64,000 bases of DNA from Hymenobacter sp. DG01 (GCF_006352025.1 NZ_CP040936.1:4156001-4220000); one strand, 5' to 3'. Counted from the stretch's first letter, positions 51,760 through 61,669 are shown. Translations and numbers: made by a program. The notes: a model not told the origin generated them from the letters alone.

Positions 51760-52120
51760 AAGCGGCCCCAATCAAGCCAGAGCTTCCGGCAGCTGGCCCG
51801 CCGCAAGCTCTGCGTAACACGAGGTGCCTGAGGCTCCGGCCACTACTGGGGTTGCCTACCTCGTAGTGGCCGGGGCTGCTACCCCAGTGGCGGCGGTAAA
51901 CCTCACGCGCTAGTGACTAAACCAGCCGGCCAGGAGGCTGATTTTCGGTGCAGGTTACGTAATAGCTTGTCTTCGTTTTAGCCGACTATTCCGCTGAAAT
52001 ACAAGTTTTAGCATCAGATGAACTAACTTTGTCGGGCACCCGTTGGGCGCAAAGCTGGCCTACACTTTGTATTTAAGCGTAAGCGTTTTACCGCTTGGTT
52101 TTCTCTGTTACCTTCCTGCT
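51760..52120. other. Intergenic region after mscL
   Basis: 361 bases. CCGGCCACTAC (51836-51846) and GTAGTGGCCGG (51863-51873) form a perfect 11-bp hairpin; alternative stems CTGGGGT/TACCCCAG and CGAGGT/ACCTCG overlap it, so several folds compete. No T run. The promoter at 52024 lies further down. No gene. Confidence 0.5.
52024..52031 (+). promoter_or_regulatory. -7 element of the secreted basic protein gene
   Basis: TAACTTTG, a perfect TAnnTTTG, 90 bases before the ATG. Confidence 0.45.
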
Positions 52121-52576
52121 ATGAAGAAGCTGTTTTCCATGGTGTGCATTGCCGTTGCCGGCTGGTTGGCTGCCCCCGCAGCCCAGGCGCAAACTACGGC
52201 TAGCGCTACCTATTCAGGGCAAACCCGGCGCGACAATGAGCAAGGACAGCGGAAAAAGCGTAAGGCCTCGGCTACGGATATTGCCCGAATGCAGCAGCGC
52301 ATGAGCATGAACCCCGATGAGGCCAAACGCGACCAGCAAATGGAAATTCTGGAGGCTCGCTCGGGCATGAGTACGGCCAATACCAGCTTTGGTCGCTCAG
52401 CAGGTCCGTCCCGGCAGTTCGAGAAGGGCTCGGGAGGCTTCACGGTGCGCAAGTTCAAAGATAACCGCATCGGTACTGCCCGCCAGAAGCGTGGACAGAC
52501 CCGGGCCGCCGGTTTCGTTGACCCCAAAGGCAAGCCCCTTTCCCACAAAAAGAAAAAGCACTTTTTGTTCTTCTAG
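52121..52576 (+). CDS. Small basic secreted protein of unknown function
   Basis: A 151-residue protein with a signal peptide (MKKLFSMVCIAVAGWLAAPA) and a strongly basic mature chain rich in Lys, Arg, Gln and Gly (KKRKASATDIARMQQRMSMN near the middle, KRGQTRAAGFVDPKG, end SHKKKKHFLFF). The mature part seems low in hydrophobic segments and probably disordered. No family recognised. The ATG at 52121 precedes the signal peptide; the in-frame ATG at 52043 does not. A terminator follows. Confidence 0.75.
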   Translation: MKKLFSMVCIAVAGWLAAPAAQAQTTASATYSGQTRRDNEQGQRKKRKASATDIARMQQRMSMNPDEAKRDQQMEILEARSGMSTANTSFGRSAGPSRQFEKGSGGFTVRKFKDNRIGTARQKRGQTRAAGFVDPKGKPLSHKKKKHFLFF

Positions 52577-52595
52577 AACTAGCTCCTGCCAGAGC

Positions 52596-52638
52596 ACAAC
52601 AAAAAGCCGCGGTGCCCTGCATCGTGGCTTTTTGTTGT
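52596..52638. terminator. Bidirectional terminator
   Basis: ACAACAAAAAGCC pairs with GGCTTTTTGTTGT around a GC-containing loop. T runs on both strands; it serves the genes at 52121-52576 and 52649-52897. Confidence 0.8.
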
Positions 52639-52648
52639 CCTACGGGTG

Positions 52649-52897
52649 TCAGTGCCTCGAACGAATAAAGGAAGGCCAGTACCACGCCACCGGCGTAGGA
52701 GCTGGCCTTGCCAGGGTTACCTCGCCGGCCGGGGGTAGGGCACCAGGAACAAGGCGGGCCTCCGGCTCACCGGGCCGGAAGGGCACCGCGGTAACCGACG
52801 AAGCATGTTGAATCCGCTGGCCTGTTTCAGGCAAGAGCGCACACGACGACAAAATCAAGCCAGTTAGCAGGGTAGAAAGGAGTAGCATCTTCTTCAT
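52649..52897 (-). CDS. Small putative lipoprotein
   Basis: An 82-residue protein with a signal peptide and a lipobox LSSC (MKKMLLLSTLLTGLILSSC), then a short chain rich in Pro, Ala and Arg (VPFRPGEPEARLVPG), ending SFIRSRH. No homologue is recognisable. The signal peptide and terminator make it likely to be real, but its short length leaves some doubt. The ATG at 52897 is the one that precedes the signal peptide. Confidence 0.6.
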   Translation of the reverse strand: MKKMLLLSTLLTGLILSSCALLPETGQRIQHASSVTAVPFRPGEPEARLVPGALPPAGEVTLARPAPTPVAWYWPSFIRSRH

Positions 52898-53321
52898 ACA
52901 GACTGCATCAGGTGGTTTGCTTGCCTCTGGCTTGGGCAAGCCAATACATCAGCCTGCGCTGCTAAAAGCATCGCATCGTGATAATTCACGGGCGAGGGGC
53001 CCCTGTTTATTTTCTCCATCTCACAAAGCCGTCTGGGTTGTTTAGAGCAGTATTACTATGTCATTCTACCACTTTTCGCCAGGTAGTAATAGCTGCTCCA
53101 GTTCTAAAGTAGGAATTATTCAGCAATTCACCGTAGAATTCAAAAAGCAGAGGTAGCAGGGCTTACCCCAGAGAAAGCCGCGAAACCCTCCCATCAGGCT
53201 TTTCAGAGCGCTACAGAATAACTAGGATCTTCACAGGCCTGGAAGGTGCAGAAAGCAAACCCTATAGCAAAAAAGCCCCGGCTGTGCGGCCGGGGCTTTT
53301 TTGTTTGTATCGGACAAGGAA
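52898..53321. other. Intergenic region between small lipoprotein and infB
   Basis: 424 bases, fairly AT-rich near 53030-53150. No gene, repeat or promoter recognised; the infB terminator sits at its end. Confidence 0.45.
53269..53302 (-). terminator. Terminator after infB
   Basis: AAAAAAGCCCCGGC pairs with GCCGGGGCTTTTTT around a six-base loop, about 20 bases after the infB stop. T runs on both strands. Confidence 0.88.
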
Positions 53322-56300
53322 TTAGAGAGTCCGCTTTACTTCTTTCTCTTCGAAGCCTTCGATGTTGTCACCTTCGCGGAGGTCATTGTAGCCCTTCAGC
53401 GAGATACCGCACTCGTAGCCCTGGCGTACTTCCGACACGTCGTCTTTGTAACGCTTGAGGTCCTGGATTTCGCCCGAGTACACCACAATACCGTCGCGCA
53501 CGAGGCGGACTTTGGTTTTGCGGGTGAAGGTACCGTCCGTTACCATACAGCCGGCAATAGTGCCCACCTTGGTAATGTTGAACACCTGACGAACCTCGGC
53601 GTTGGCTACTACTACTTCCTGCACCGTCGGGGCGAGCATGCCTTCCATGGCGTCCTTCACCTCGTTGATGGCGTTGTAGATGATCGAGTAAAGGCGGATA
53701 TCGATCTGCTCCTGCTCGGCCAGCTTGCGGGCGCTTTGCGAAGGACGAACCTGGAAGCCGATGATGATGGCATCGGAGGCCGAAGCCAGCAATACGTCGG
53801 ATTCCGAAATGGCGCCCACACCCTTGCTGAGAATGTTCACGGCCACTTCTGGCGTGCTCAGTTTCAGCAGGGAGTCGGCCAGAGCTTCTACCGAACCGTC
53901 CACGTCGCCCTTCACAATAACGTTGAGCTCCTTGAACGAACCGATAGCCAGACGGCGACCAATCTCATCGAGGGTGATGTGCTTCTTGGTGCGCAGGCTC
54001 TGCTCGCGGGCCAGCTGCTGGCGCTGGGTGGCCAGCTCGCGGGCTTCGCGCTCGGTTTCCATTACCTGAATCTTGTCGCCGGCCTGCGGGGCGCCGGTGA
54101 GGCCTAGTACCTGCACGGGGGTAGCCGGGCCGGCTTTCTTCATCTTCTTGCCACGGTGGTCGGTCATGGCCTTCACGCGGCCAAAGTGCGGACCAGCCAG
54201 CACGATGTCGCCGACCTCCATGGTACCGGTCTGCACCAGCACGGTAGTTACGTAGCCACGGCCTTTGTCCAGCGAAGCTTCGATAACGGTACCAATGGCC
54301 TTCCGGTCAGGATTGGCCGTCAGCTCCAGAATTTCGGCTTCCAGCAGCACCTTCTCCAGCAGGTCGTCGATACCCAGACCAGTTTTGGCCGACACCTCCT
54401 GCGACTGGTACTTACCGCCCCATTCTTCCACCAGAATATTGATGGCCGACAGCTCTTCCCGAACTTTATCGGGGTTGGCGCCAGGCTTATCAATTTTGTT
54501 CAGCGCAATAACAATCGGTACCCCGGCTGCCTGCGCGTGGTTGATGGCCTCTTTGGTTTGCGGCATCACCGAGTCGTCGGCGGCTACCACGATGATGGCA
54601 ATGTCCGTGACTTTGGCACCACGGGCACGCATGGCGGTAAACGCTTCGTGACCCGGTGTATCAAGGAAGGTAACGCGCTTGCCCGACTTGGTCATTACGT
54701 CGTAGGCACCAATGTGCTGCGTAATACCACCGGCTTCGCCTTTGGCCACACTCGCGTTGCGGATGTAGTCAAGCAGCGAGGTTTTACCGTGGTCAACGTG
54801 GCCCATGATGGTAACGATGGGAGCCCGCGGCTGCAGGTCTTCCTCGTTGTCCTCAATTTCGATGGTCGTTTCCTCTTCCTCGGCGCTCAGGAATTCTACG
54901 TCGTAACCAAACTCATCCGCAATAACGGTAATGGCTTCGGCGTCGAGGCGCTGGTTGATAGAAACGAACATGCCCATGTTGAGGCAGACCTTGATAACCT
55001 CGTTGACCGACACGTCCATGAACGACGCGAGGTCGTTGGCGGAAATGAATTCGGTTACCTTGAGGGTCTTAGCATCCAGCTCGTTCTGAGCACGCAGGGC
55101 CTCGCGGTCCTCAGCGGCCATGTTCCGCTTGTCGCGGCGGTACTTGGCGCGGTTCTGCTGCTGACCACCACGACCACCGCTGAGCTTGGCCAGCGTGGCC
55201 TTGATCTGCTCCTGAATCTGCTTGTCGTTTTGCTCGGGCGTGAGGGCCGGAGCCGGCTGACGGTTACCGCCACCCTGCTGACCACCCGGACGGTTGCCGC
55301 CCTGCTGGCCGGGGCGATTACCACCCTGCTGACCACCTGGGCGGTTGCCGCCCTGCTGACCAGGACCACCCGGACGGTTGCCACCGCCCTGCTGACCTGT
55401 ACCGGTCTGGCCTCCCTGCTGACCCGGCTGACCAGGACCACCCATGGGAATGCGTTGGCGCTTTTTCTTGTCGGGGCTGATGCCGCTCTTGCGTACGTCA
55501 GAAGAAGCCACCGGACGAGCCCCGCGGCCACCCCGCCGTGACGAATCAAGCGGAAGTTCAATCTTGCCCAGTACGGTCAGGCCTTTCAGCTGATCGGCCT
55601 TGGCCACGATGGTGCCTTCTTCCGTAGCTGCTGCTTCGGGAGCCGGAGTAGCAGCTACCGGAGCAGCTGGGGCTACCGGCGCTGCGGCGGGCTTGGGAGC
55701 CTCGGCAGCGGGTGCAGGAGCCGGAGCCGCTGCCGCAGGTTGTGGCGCTGCTGGCTTGGGGGCTTCGGCTACCGGAGCGGGCTGCGGAGCCGGCGCGGGA
55801 GCTGCCGGCTTCGGCGTTTCAGGTGCGGGAGCCGGCTTGGGGGCTTCGGCAACCGGAGCCGGGGTAGGCTTCGGAGCTTCGGCCGCAGGCTTGGGCTGCG
55901 GAGCCGGGGCAGGCTGGGCCGGAGCGGCCGGACGAGGGGGCACGGGGCGACCCTTCGAGTCCAGCTCAATTTTGCCCAGAACCTTCAGGCCCGGAACCCG
56001 GGAGGGTTCTTCGGCCGGAGCCGGTTTGGGGGCTTCGGCTACCGGAGCCGGGGTAGGGGCTTGCGGAGCAGCCGGCTTGGTAGCCGGGGCGGCGGGAGCA
56101 GCGGGCTTAGACGCGGCAGCCTCAGCGGCGCGCGCCTGAGCAGCCTGGGCCGCTGAGGCTTCCAGCTCGCTCTGGCGCTTAGCCTGGCTAAGCTTGGCAG
56201 CCTCCATCTTGTCCTGCGCCGACGATGCAAACGCCTTTTCGAGCAGGGATACCTGCTCCGACGTCAGCTTGGTCGTCGGCTTGTTTTCGATGTTATGCCC

Positions 56301-56390
56301 TTTTCCCGCCAGAAAATCCACAATCGTGGAAAGTCCAACGTTCAGGTCTTTGGCTGCCTGATTCAGCCGTTTGGTTGCTGCTTCCGCCAT
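53322..56390 (-). CDS. infB: Translation initiation factor IF-2
   Basis: A 1022-residue GTPase that places initiator tRNA on the ribosome. Starts [19 protein letters not shown] (ATG 56390), the IF2_N domain. Residues about 75-270 are Pro/Ala-rich, with repeated [14 protein letters not shown], and residues about 325-390 are Gly/Gln/Arg-rich (repeats of GGNRPGQQ type); both are linkers. The GTPase starts near 530: G1 [10 protein letters not shown]2 [12 protein letters not shown]3 DTPGHEAF, G4 NKID. Domains II-IV follow and end near [10 protein letters not shown]. The long low-complexity N-terminus is much more expanded than in E. coli. It has its own -7 box in addition to the operon promoter. 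Confidence 0.97.
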   Translation of the reverse strand: MAEAATKRLNQAAKDLNVGLSTIVDFLAGKGHNIENKPTTKLTSEQVSLLEKAFASSAQDKMEAAKLSQAKRQSELEASAAQAAQARAAEAAASKPAAPAAPATKPAAPQAPTPAPVAEAPKPAPAEEPSRVPGLKVLGKIELDSKGRPVPPRPAAPAQPAPAPQPKPAAEAPKPTPAPVAEAPKPAPAPETPKPAAPAPAPQPAPVAEAPKPAAPQPAAAAPAPAPAAEAPKPAAAPVAPAAPVAATPAPEAAATEEGTIVAKADQLKGLTVLGKIELPLDSSRRGGRGARPVASSDVRKSGISPDKKKRQRIPMGGPGQPGQQGGQTGTGQQGGGNRPGGPGQQGGNRPGGQQGGNRPGQQGGNRPGGQQGGGNRQPAPALTPEQNDKQIQEQIKATLAKLSGGRGGQQQNRAKYRRDKRNMAAEDREALRAQNELDAKTLKVTEFISANDLASFMDVSVNEVIKVCLNMGMFVSINQRLDAEAITVIADEFGYDVEFLSAEEEETTIEIEDNEEDLQPRAPIVTIMGHVDHGKTSLLDYIRNASVAKGEAGGITQHIGAYDVMTKSGKRVTFLDTPGHEAFTAMRARGAKVTDIAIIVVAADDSVMPQTKEAINHAQAAGVPIVIALNKIDKPGANPDKVREELSAINILVEEWGGKYQSQEVSAKTGLGIDDLLEKVLLEAEILELTANPDRKAIGTVIEASLDKGRGYVTTVLVQTGTMEVGDIVLAGPHFGRVKAMTDHRGKKMKKAGPATPVQVLGLTGAPQAGDKIQVMETEREARELATQRQQLAREQSLRTKKHITLDEIGRRLAIGSFKELNVIVKGDVDGSVEALADSLLKLSTPEVAVNILSKGVGAISESDVLLASASDAIIIGFQVRPSQSARKLAEQEQIDIRLYSIIYNAINEVKDAMEGMLAPTVQEVVVANAEVRQVFNITKVGTIAGCMVTDGTFTRKTKVRLVRDGIVVYSGEIQDLKRYKDDVSEVRQGYECGISLKGYNDLREGDNIEGFEEKEVKRTL

Positions 56391-56423
56391 TCTATGCTCG
56401 CGAACGATACTCTTATTCAGTTG

Positions 56424-56431
56424 CAAAGGTA
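56424..56431 (-). promoter_or_regulatory. -7 element of infB
   Basis: TACCTTTG on the minus strand, a perfect TAnnTTTG, 34 bases before infB. It would give infB a second, independent promoter. Confidence 0.45.
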
Positions 56432-56514
56432 CTACATTAAATCTTGCCGGGCGGGGTCAAAATCAAGCCACCCGGCCTGATGTTAACGCCCTTGCCGTAC
56501 CGGCCGCCGCGCAC

Positions 56515-57810
56515 TCATTGCGCGGCGCCGGAATTTTGTGCTTCCTCGCCTTCCGGCTCGTCGCTCTCGTTATCCTCGAACTCGTTGCGGATGACGCGGA
56601 AGAGCTCCTCTACGGTTTCCTCTTCCAGCTCCGTCCGCCGAACAATATCCTCCTTGCTGACCGCCAATACGGCGCGGCCGGTGTCGAGGCCGATTTTCTT
56701 GAGCTCGTCCAGGATCCAACCTTCGATTTCGTCCTGGAATTCGTCCAGAGCAATATCTTCCTCGAAGTCGCCGGCATCCCGGAATACGTCGATTTCCATG
56801 CCTACCAGACGGGAAGCCAGCTTGATGTTGGCGCCACCCCGGCCAATGGCCAGGGAAACCTGGTCAGGCTTTAAGAACACCGAAACCCGTCCGGTTTGTT
56901 CGTTTATCTTCATCGACGTCAGTTTCGCAGGCGACAAGGCCCGGGCGATGTACAGCTCCAGGTTGTCGGTGTAGTTGATGATGTCGATGTTTTCGTTTTC
57001 CAGCTCGCGCACCACGGCGTGAATACGGGAACCTTTCATGCCCACGCAGGCCCCTACGGGGTCAATGCGGTCATCGTAGCTTTCTACGGCTACTTTGGCC
57101 CGCTCGCCGGGCTCACGCACAATATTCTTGATGGTGATGAGGCCATCGAAGATTTCGGGTACTTCCTGCTCCATTAGACGCTCCAGGAAAGCCGGCGCGG
57201 CGCGGGACAGGATGATTTTGGGCGTGCCGTTCAGCACATCTACGCGGTGCACTACGGCCCGGATGGTGTCGCCCTTGCGGTAGCGGTCCTTGGGGATTTG
57301 CTCGCCCTTGGGCAGCACCAGCTCGTTTTCGTCTTTGTCGAGGATGAGGGCTTCGCGGCCCCACACCTGGTACACCTCGCCCACCACAATTTCGCCTACC
57401 TGGTCTTTGTAAGCCTGGTAGAGGTTGTCGCGCTCCAGGTCCTTTACGCGCTGAATGAGCGTCTGGCGGGCCATGAGCACGGCGCGGCGACCGAAATCTT
57501 CCAGCTTAATTTCCTCGGCTACCGATTCCCCTACCTCGTAGTCGGGCTCGATTTTCTGGGCCTCGGCCAGCGGAATTTTGTCCAGGTCCCAGATATCCTC
57601 GGAGTTGTCGTCCACGATTTCGCGGTTCCGGTAGATTTCCAGGTCGCCTTTGTCCACGTTCAGGATAACGTCGAAGTTCGAGTCGTCATCATACTTCTTG
57701 CGAATCATCGTGCGGAACACTTCCTCCAGGATGCTCATCATCGTGGGGCGGTCGATGTTCTTCGACCGGGCGAATTCGGCAAACGATTCAATCAGGACGT
57801 TGCTGTTCAT
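56515..57810 (-). CDS. nusA: Transcription termination/antitermination factor NusA
   Basis: A 431-residue RNA-polymerase-binding factor. The N-terminal domain is followed by an S1 RNA-binding domain (GEIVVGEVYQVWGREALIL) and two KH domains (VGMKGSRIHAVVREL and GRGGANIKLASRLVGMEIDV). The C-terminal acidic repeats of E. coli NusA are absent, which is normal in Bacteroidota; the tail is short and acidic. It lies between rimP (130 bases upstream) and infB (124 bases downstream), the conserved order. Confidence 0.97.
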   Translation of the reverse strand: MNSNVLIESFAEFARSKNIDRPTMMSILEEVFRTMIRKKYDDDSNFDVILNVDKGDLEIYRNREIVDDNSEDIWDLDKIPLAEAQKIEPDYEVGESVAEEIKLEDFGRRAVLMARQTLIQRVKDLERDNLYQAYKDQVGEIVVGEVYQVWGREALILDKDENELVLPKGEQIPKDRYRKGDTIRAVVHRVDVLNGTPKIILSRAAPAFLERLMEQEVPEIFDGLITIKNIVREPGERAKVAVESYDDRIDPVGACVGMKGSRIHAVVRELENENIDIINYTDNLELYIARALSPAKLTSMKINEQTGRVSVFLKPDQVSLAIGRGGANIKLASRLVGMEIDVFRDAGDFEEDIALDEFQDEIEGWILDELKKIGLDTGRAVLAVSKEDIVRRTELEEETVEELFRVIRNEFEDNESDEPEGEEAQNSGAAQ

Positions 57811-57940
57811 AAAACGCTGATTTTAAGCTTGTTTTTCTGGTTTCGCTGTTTTTGCCACTTCTTTTTGCATTTGCTCCGGCAGGAGGGAAAGCTTCCCGTT
57901 TCGCAGTGAAGTGCAAAAAGGAAGGCTAAGGCAGCGATGC

Positions 57941-58414
57941 TTACTTAAAGGAAATGACCACTTTCGCTTCCTGAATGCTGGTGAACGGCACCAGGGCAGC
58001 GGGCAAGGTTTTCTTTTTGCTTTTCTCTTTTACTACCTCCGCCAGCTGAATGCCTTCGGACTCTACGGCTTCGAGGGCACCTGTCTTCTCGGTGCCATCG
58101 GTGAGCTTGAGGCTAAGGCTGCGGCCTACGTGGCGGGCGTACTGGCGCGGGTCGCGCAGGGGCTGGTCGGCACCCGGCGAGGTTACTTCCAGTGTGTAGC
58201 TGGCATCTTCGCCGTATTCCTCATCAACGCGGCGGGCTAAGCGGCGGCTTACCTGGGCGCACTCATCAATGCCCACGCCCTGCTCCCCATCGAGGGTAAC
58301 GGTTACTTTGGGCCGAATGGCGTCGGAGACGGTCAGATCCACCACGAACAGGCTACCGTCGGTAGGCAGGCTGTCCTGCAGCAGTTCCGCGAGGCGGGCA
58401 CGGTCAAGTTTCAT
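57941..58414 (-). CDS. rimP: Ribosome maturation factor RimP
   Basis: A 157-residue factor for 30S maturation. The ATG at 58414 (MKLDRARLAELLQDSL) gives the family start; longer in-frame starts at 58489 would include the leader hairpin. The RimP N-domain shows IDECAQVSRRLARRVDEEYGEDASYTLEVTSPGADQPLRDPRQYARHVGR, and the C-terminal SH3-like domain ends VPFTSIQEAKVVISF. First gene of rimP-nusA-infB. Confidence 0.96.
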   Translation of the reverse strand: MKLDRARLAELLQDSLPTDGSLFVVDLTVSDAIRPKVTVTLDGEQGVGIDECAQVSRRLARRVDEEYGEDASYTLEVTSPGADQPLRDPRQYARHVGRSLSLKLTDGTEKTGALEAVESEGIQLAEVVKEKSKKKTLPAALVPFTSIQEAKVVISFK

Positions 58415-58440
58415 AGGCGAGGCACCGGGTGATAAAAGAA

Positions 58441-58463
58441 AGAGGGGACTGTCCGTCCCCTCT
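58441..58463 (-). promoter_or_regulatory. Attenuator-like leader hairpin before rimP
   Basis: On the minus strand AGAGGGGAC-GGACA-GTCCCCTCT (9-bp perfect stem) is followed by TTCTTTTATC. It lies between the promoter at 58487-58518 and the rimP start, so it looks like a premature terminator in the leader of the rimP-nusA-infB operon. Confidence 0.55.
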
Positions 58464-58486
58464 CCTTGCGTTGTAGTTTTCAGGTG

Positions 58487-58518
58487 CAAAGATACTATAC
58501 TTCTGCCCTGAAAACAAG
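58487..58518 (-). promoter_or_regulatory. Promoter of rimP-nusA-infB
   Basis: -7 TATCTTTG (58487-58494, minus strand) and -33 CTTG (58515-58518) with a 20-base spacer, a good Bacteroidota promoter. Transcription would start near 58480. Confidence 0.7.
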
Positions 58519-58707
58519 CCCTTCCGGTAGGTTTGCGCTGGGCCGTAAGCGGCTCGGTTATCGGGTGAGTCCGGGTACCGGGCAGAGGGTCGGAGCAGTG
58601 GAGCGGAGGTCAGCAGTAGTGGGGACGCCAGCACCTACCTGCCAGGGGGGCGCTGCAGCCTAGCTCCGGTTATGGGCCTGCGGTAATGGCTGCTAAACCG
58701 GAACGGC

Positions 58708-58715
58708 TACCTTTG
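58708..58715 (+). promoter_or_regulatory. -7 element of the EEP-family gene
   Basis: TACCTTTG, 33 bases before the GTG start, supports a start near 58748. Confidence 0.5.
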
Positions 58716-58747
58716 CGCCTGATCCTGTTGCTGGAAAAAGGTTGCCC

Positions 58748-59884
58748 GTGCGTCGTTCGTTTGCCTTCAAGTGTACCGTGTTGCTGATGCTGTGGGTGCT
58801 GGCGGCCATTGCCTGCGCCCAGGTTCCGGCCTACACCTTCTGGCCCGCCATTTTCGGCGCCCTTACCCTACCCCTAGCTCTGGGCCTGAACCTGCTGGCG
58901 GGCGTGTACTGGCTGCTGCGGCGCTGGCTGGTGGCCCTGCTGCCGTTAGGGCTGGCCGTACTTACCTGGCCGCATTTCCAGCGGGGGCTGGCTTTGCACC
59001 CGCTCCCTATTGCTACCCCCGCCGATGAGGCAAAGGCCGGCGGGCCGGTGGTGAAGCTGCTGTCGGCCAACGTACGCATCTTCAACGTGTACCCACAGCT
59101 GCGCGACGCCGATTTAAACTCCTCGCGGGAGATGGTGCGCTGGCTGGCCGAAAGCCCCGCTGACATCCTCTGCCTCCAGGAGTTCTATAACGAGCCTGTG
59201 GGCACCCGCTCCCGCGACGGTAACGTGTTCCGGACGGTGGACCAGATTGGGCGGCAGTCGAACCGGGAGGTGTTTTTGTCGAAGACGTTGACCAATGGCG
59301 CTGGCGCTGAGTTTGGCATGGCTATTTTCAGCCGGTTCCCGATTGTGGCGAAGGGTACCGTCAGCTTTGGCAAACTCACTCAGAACCACGCCATGTGGGC
59401 CGATATCCGCTTGCCCTCCCAGGATACCATTCGGGTTTATAGCTTCCACCTGCAGAGCATGAGCATGGAAGAAAAGGACATCGTGGACAGCTACTCCAGC
59501 AAGGCTGGCCTCAAGCAGAAGGGGCTGGGCCTGATGCGTCGCTTTAAGCGCGGGGCCGTGGCCCGGCACTGGCAGGTAGATACCCTGGTCCGCCGCTTCG
59601 AGCGCAGTCCCTACCCCCTGCTGCTGTGCGCCGACCTCAACGACGTGCCCTACAGCTATAGCTACGACCAGCTGGCCGACCATTTTCAGAATGCCTGGGC
59701 CACCGTGGGCAACGGTGTAGGCAGCACTTACAACGGCCGCCTACCCTTCGTGCGCATCGATAACCAGTTTGCCGGCCCCCAGTGGCGGGTGGCGGATTTT
59801 CAGGTTCACTACGAAATTCCGTATTCCGACCATTTCCCCAGCACTGGCACTTATCAACTTCGGGGCAGGAAAACAGTTGAGTAG
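58748..59884 (+). CDS. Membrane-anchored endonuclease/exonuclease/phosphatase family protein
   Basis: A 378-residue protein. The first 80 residues have two or three hydrophobic segments; the rest is an EEP-fold hydrolase, outside the membrane. Visible motifs: LLSANVRIFN (metal-binding Asn), DILCLQEFYN (metal Glu), FSRFPIVAKGTVSF, CADLNDVPYSYSY (Asp and Asn) and YSDHFP (catalytic Asp-His). The family covers DNases, sphingomyelinases and inositol phosphatases; the substrate is unknown. The GTG at 58748 lies after a good promoter; TTG at 58742 is possible. Nothing next to it hints at a pathway. Confidence 0.85.
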   Translation: MRRSFAFKCTVLLMLWVLAAIACAQVPAYTFWPAIFGALTLPLALGLNLLAGVYWLLRRWLVALLPLGLAVLTWPHFQRGLALHPLPIATPADEAKAGGPVVKLLSANVRIFNVYPQLRDADLNSSREMVRWLAESPADILCLQEFYNEPVGTRSRDGNVFRTVDQIGRQSNREVFLSKTLTNGAGAEFGMAIFSRFPIVAKGTVSFGKLTQNHAMWADIRLPSQDTIRVYSFHLQSMSMEEKDIVDSYSSKAGLKQKGLGLMRRFKRGAVARHWQVDTLVRRFERSPYPLLLCADLNDVPYSYSYDQLADHFQNAWATVGNGVGSTYNGRLPFVRIDNQFAGPQWRVADFQVHYEIPYSDHFPSTGTYQLRGRKTVE

Positions 59885-60107
59885 TTTTATACTACTAACT
59901 CGGCTTCATAAACCAGCCAGGGAACTTTATAGACTGGCCACTTTCAGTTTTGTGCTGTTTGGGGTGGAGTTTGTACTTAGTTGCGGGAAATGAAGGATCA
60001 GATGTAGCCATTTCGCGTTGTTTTCTGTTAGTATTCGCCGCAACCAAGATAGGTGGTAGCGCAGGTTACAAAATCTGTGCAATCCGCTTACTCTGCAAAA
60101 ACTGCGG

Positions 60108-60115
60108 TTACTTTT
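60108..60115 (+). promoter_or_regulatory. -7 element of cysS (leaderless layout)
   Basis: TACTTTTG ends only six bases before the cysS ATG, so a transcript starting seven bases downstream would begin at or within a base of the ATG. No -33 TTTG is visible. Confidence 0.5.
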
Positions 60116-60121
60116 GTATTC

Positions 60122-61669
60122 ATGCAGCCTACCCTCTCGCTCTACAATACCCTCACCCGCCGCAAAGCTCCGTTTCAGCCTCTTAATGCGCCTTTTGTAG
60201 GCGTGTACCTCTGCGGACCTACCGTTTACAGCGAGGCCCACGTAGGCAACGCCCGCGGTCCGGTGGTGTTTGATGTGCTCACGCGCTACCTCCGTTACCT
60301 GGGTTACACGGTCCGCTACGTGCGCAACATCACGGATGTAGGCCACCTGGAAGGCGACGCCGACGAGGGCGAGGACAAGATCAGCAAGCGGGCCAAAGCG
60401 CAAAAGCTGGAGCCCATGCAGGTAGCCGAGCAGTACGCTAACCTTTACCAAGGCCACATGGAGGCGCTGGGCTGCCTGCCCCCCGACATTACGCCTCGGG
60501 CCAGTGGCCACATCATCGAGCAGATTGAGATGATTCAGCAGATCATCGACAACGGCTTTGGCTACGAAATCAACGGCTCGGTGTACTTTGATGTGCCGGC
60601 CTACAATGCGGCGGGCCGGGGCTACGGCAAGCTCTCGAACCGGGTGGTGGAAGAGCTGCTGGCCGGCTCCCGCGACAACCTAGCGGGCCAGGACGAGAAA
60701 CGCAGCCCTCTGGACTTTGCCCTCTGGAAGCGAGCCGATGAGCGCCACCTCATGCGCTGGGCCTCGCCCTGGAGCGACGGATTTCCGGGCTGGCACCTAG
60801 AGTGCTCGGCTATGAGCCGCAAGTACTTGGGCGCGGAGTTCGACATTCATGGCGGTGGGCTGGACTTAATGTTCCCGCATCACGAGTGCGAAATTGCCCA
60901 GAGCCAGGCCTGCGACCACCCCACCAACGAGGCCCAGGTGTGGATGCACAACAACATGATTACGGTGAACGGCCAGAAGATGAGCAAGGCGCTCGGTAAT
61001 TTCATCACAATGAGCCAGCTCTTTGAAGGAACTAACCCCACGCTCAGCCAGGCCTACTCGCCCATGACGGTGCGCTTCTTCCTGTTGCAGGCGCACTACC
61101 GCAGCACCATCGATATTACCGATGATGCCCTGCAGGCGGCCCGCAAAGGCTACCGCAAACTCATGAACGGCCTGCGCCTGCTGGATAAGCTGGCGCTACC
61201 CCAGGGAACCGAGCAAAGCGCCGACACAGCCGCCGCCGACGCGGAGTTGCGCAAGCTTTCGGCCGACTGCTTCACGGGTATTAACGATGACCTGAACACG
61301 GCCCGCACCATTGCGAGCCTGTTCAATCTGCTGCGCAAGCTCAACGCCTACGCCGCCAACCTGGCCACGCTGGCCCAGGTAAGCACCGAGGCACTGACCG
61401 AAGCTACCGCTACGTTCCGGACGCTGGTGCAGGACGTGCTGGGCCTGCAGGATGAGCCCCGCGCCAACGTAGAAGACCTGCTGGGCCTGACCCTCGACTT
61501 CTACAAAATTGCCAAGCAAAGCGCCACTCAGGCCCGCGAAGAAGGCAACATGGAAGAGGCCACCAAGCACTATGGTGAAATTGACCGCATCCGGGCCGCC
61601 CTCAAAGACCAGGGTATTGTGGTAAAGGACACCAAAGCCGGCGTAGATTGGGCCTATAGCGAAGAATAA
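60122..61669 (+). CDS. cysS: Cysteinyl-tRNA synthetase
   Basis: A 515-residue class I synthetase that charges tRNA-Cys. The zinc ligands include Cys31 in VYLCGPTVY and Cys, His, Glu/Cys in WHLECSAM and [11 protein letters not shown]; the HIGH motif reads HVGN (residues 40-43) and the KMSKS motif reads KMSKALGN. Length normal. The ATG at 60122 is chosen because it follows the -7 box directly and starts [15 protein letters not shown], the family opening; the ORF continues to 60053 but without conserved sequence. Confidence 0.97.
   Translation: MQPTLSLYNTLTRRKAPFQPLNAPFVGVYLCGPTVYSEAHVGNARGPVVFDVLTRYLRYLGYTVRYVRNITDVGHLEGDADEGEDKISKRAKAQKLEPMQVAEQYANLYQGHMEALGCLPPDITPRASGHIIEQIEMIQQIIDNGFGYEINGSVYFDVPAYNAAGRGYGKLSNRVVEELLAGSRDNLAGQDEKRSPLDFALWKRADERHLMRWASPWSDGFPGWHLECSAMSRKYLGAEFDIHGGGLDLMFPHHECEIAQSQACDHPTNEAQVWMHNNMITVNGQKMSKALGNFITMSQLFEGTNPTLSQAYSPMTVRFFLLQAHYRSTIDITDDALQAARKGYRKLMNGLRLLDKLALPQGTEQSADTAAADAELRKLSADCFTGINDDLNTARTIASLFNLLRKLNAYAANLATLAQVSTEALTEATATFRTLVQDVLGLQDEPRANVEDLLGLTLDFYKIAKQSATQAREEGNMEEATKHYGEIDRIRAALKDQGIVVKDTKAGVDWAYSEE

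Noticed and set aside
54156..55541. Long plus-strand open frame opposite infB
   Set aside because: Antisense to the IF-2 gene, with no recognisable domains.
55250..56160. Tandem repeats in infB as a CRISPR-like or mobile array
   Set aside because: The repeats are in frame and code for PA- and GQ-rich linkers of IF-2.
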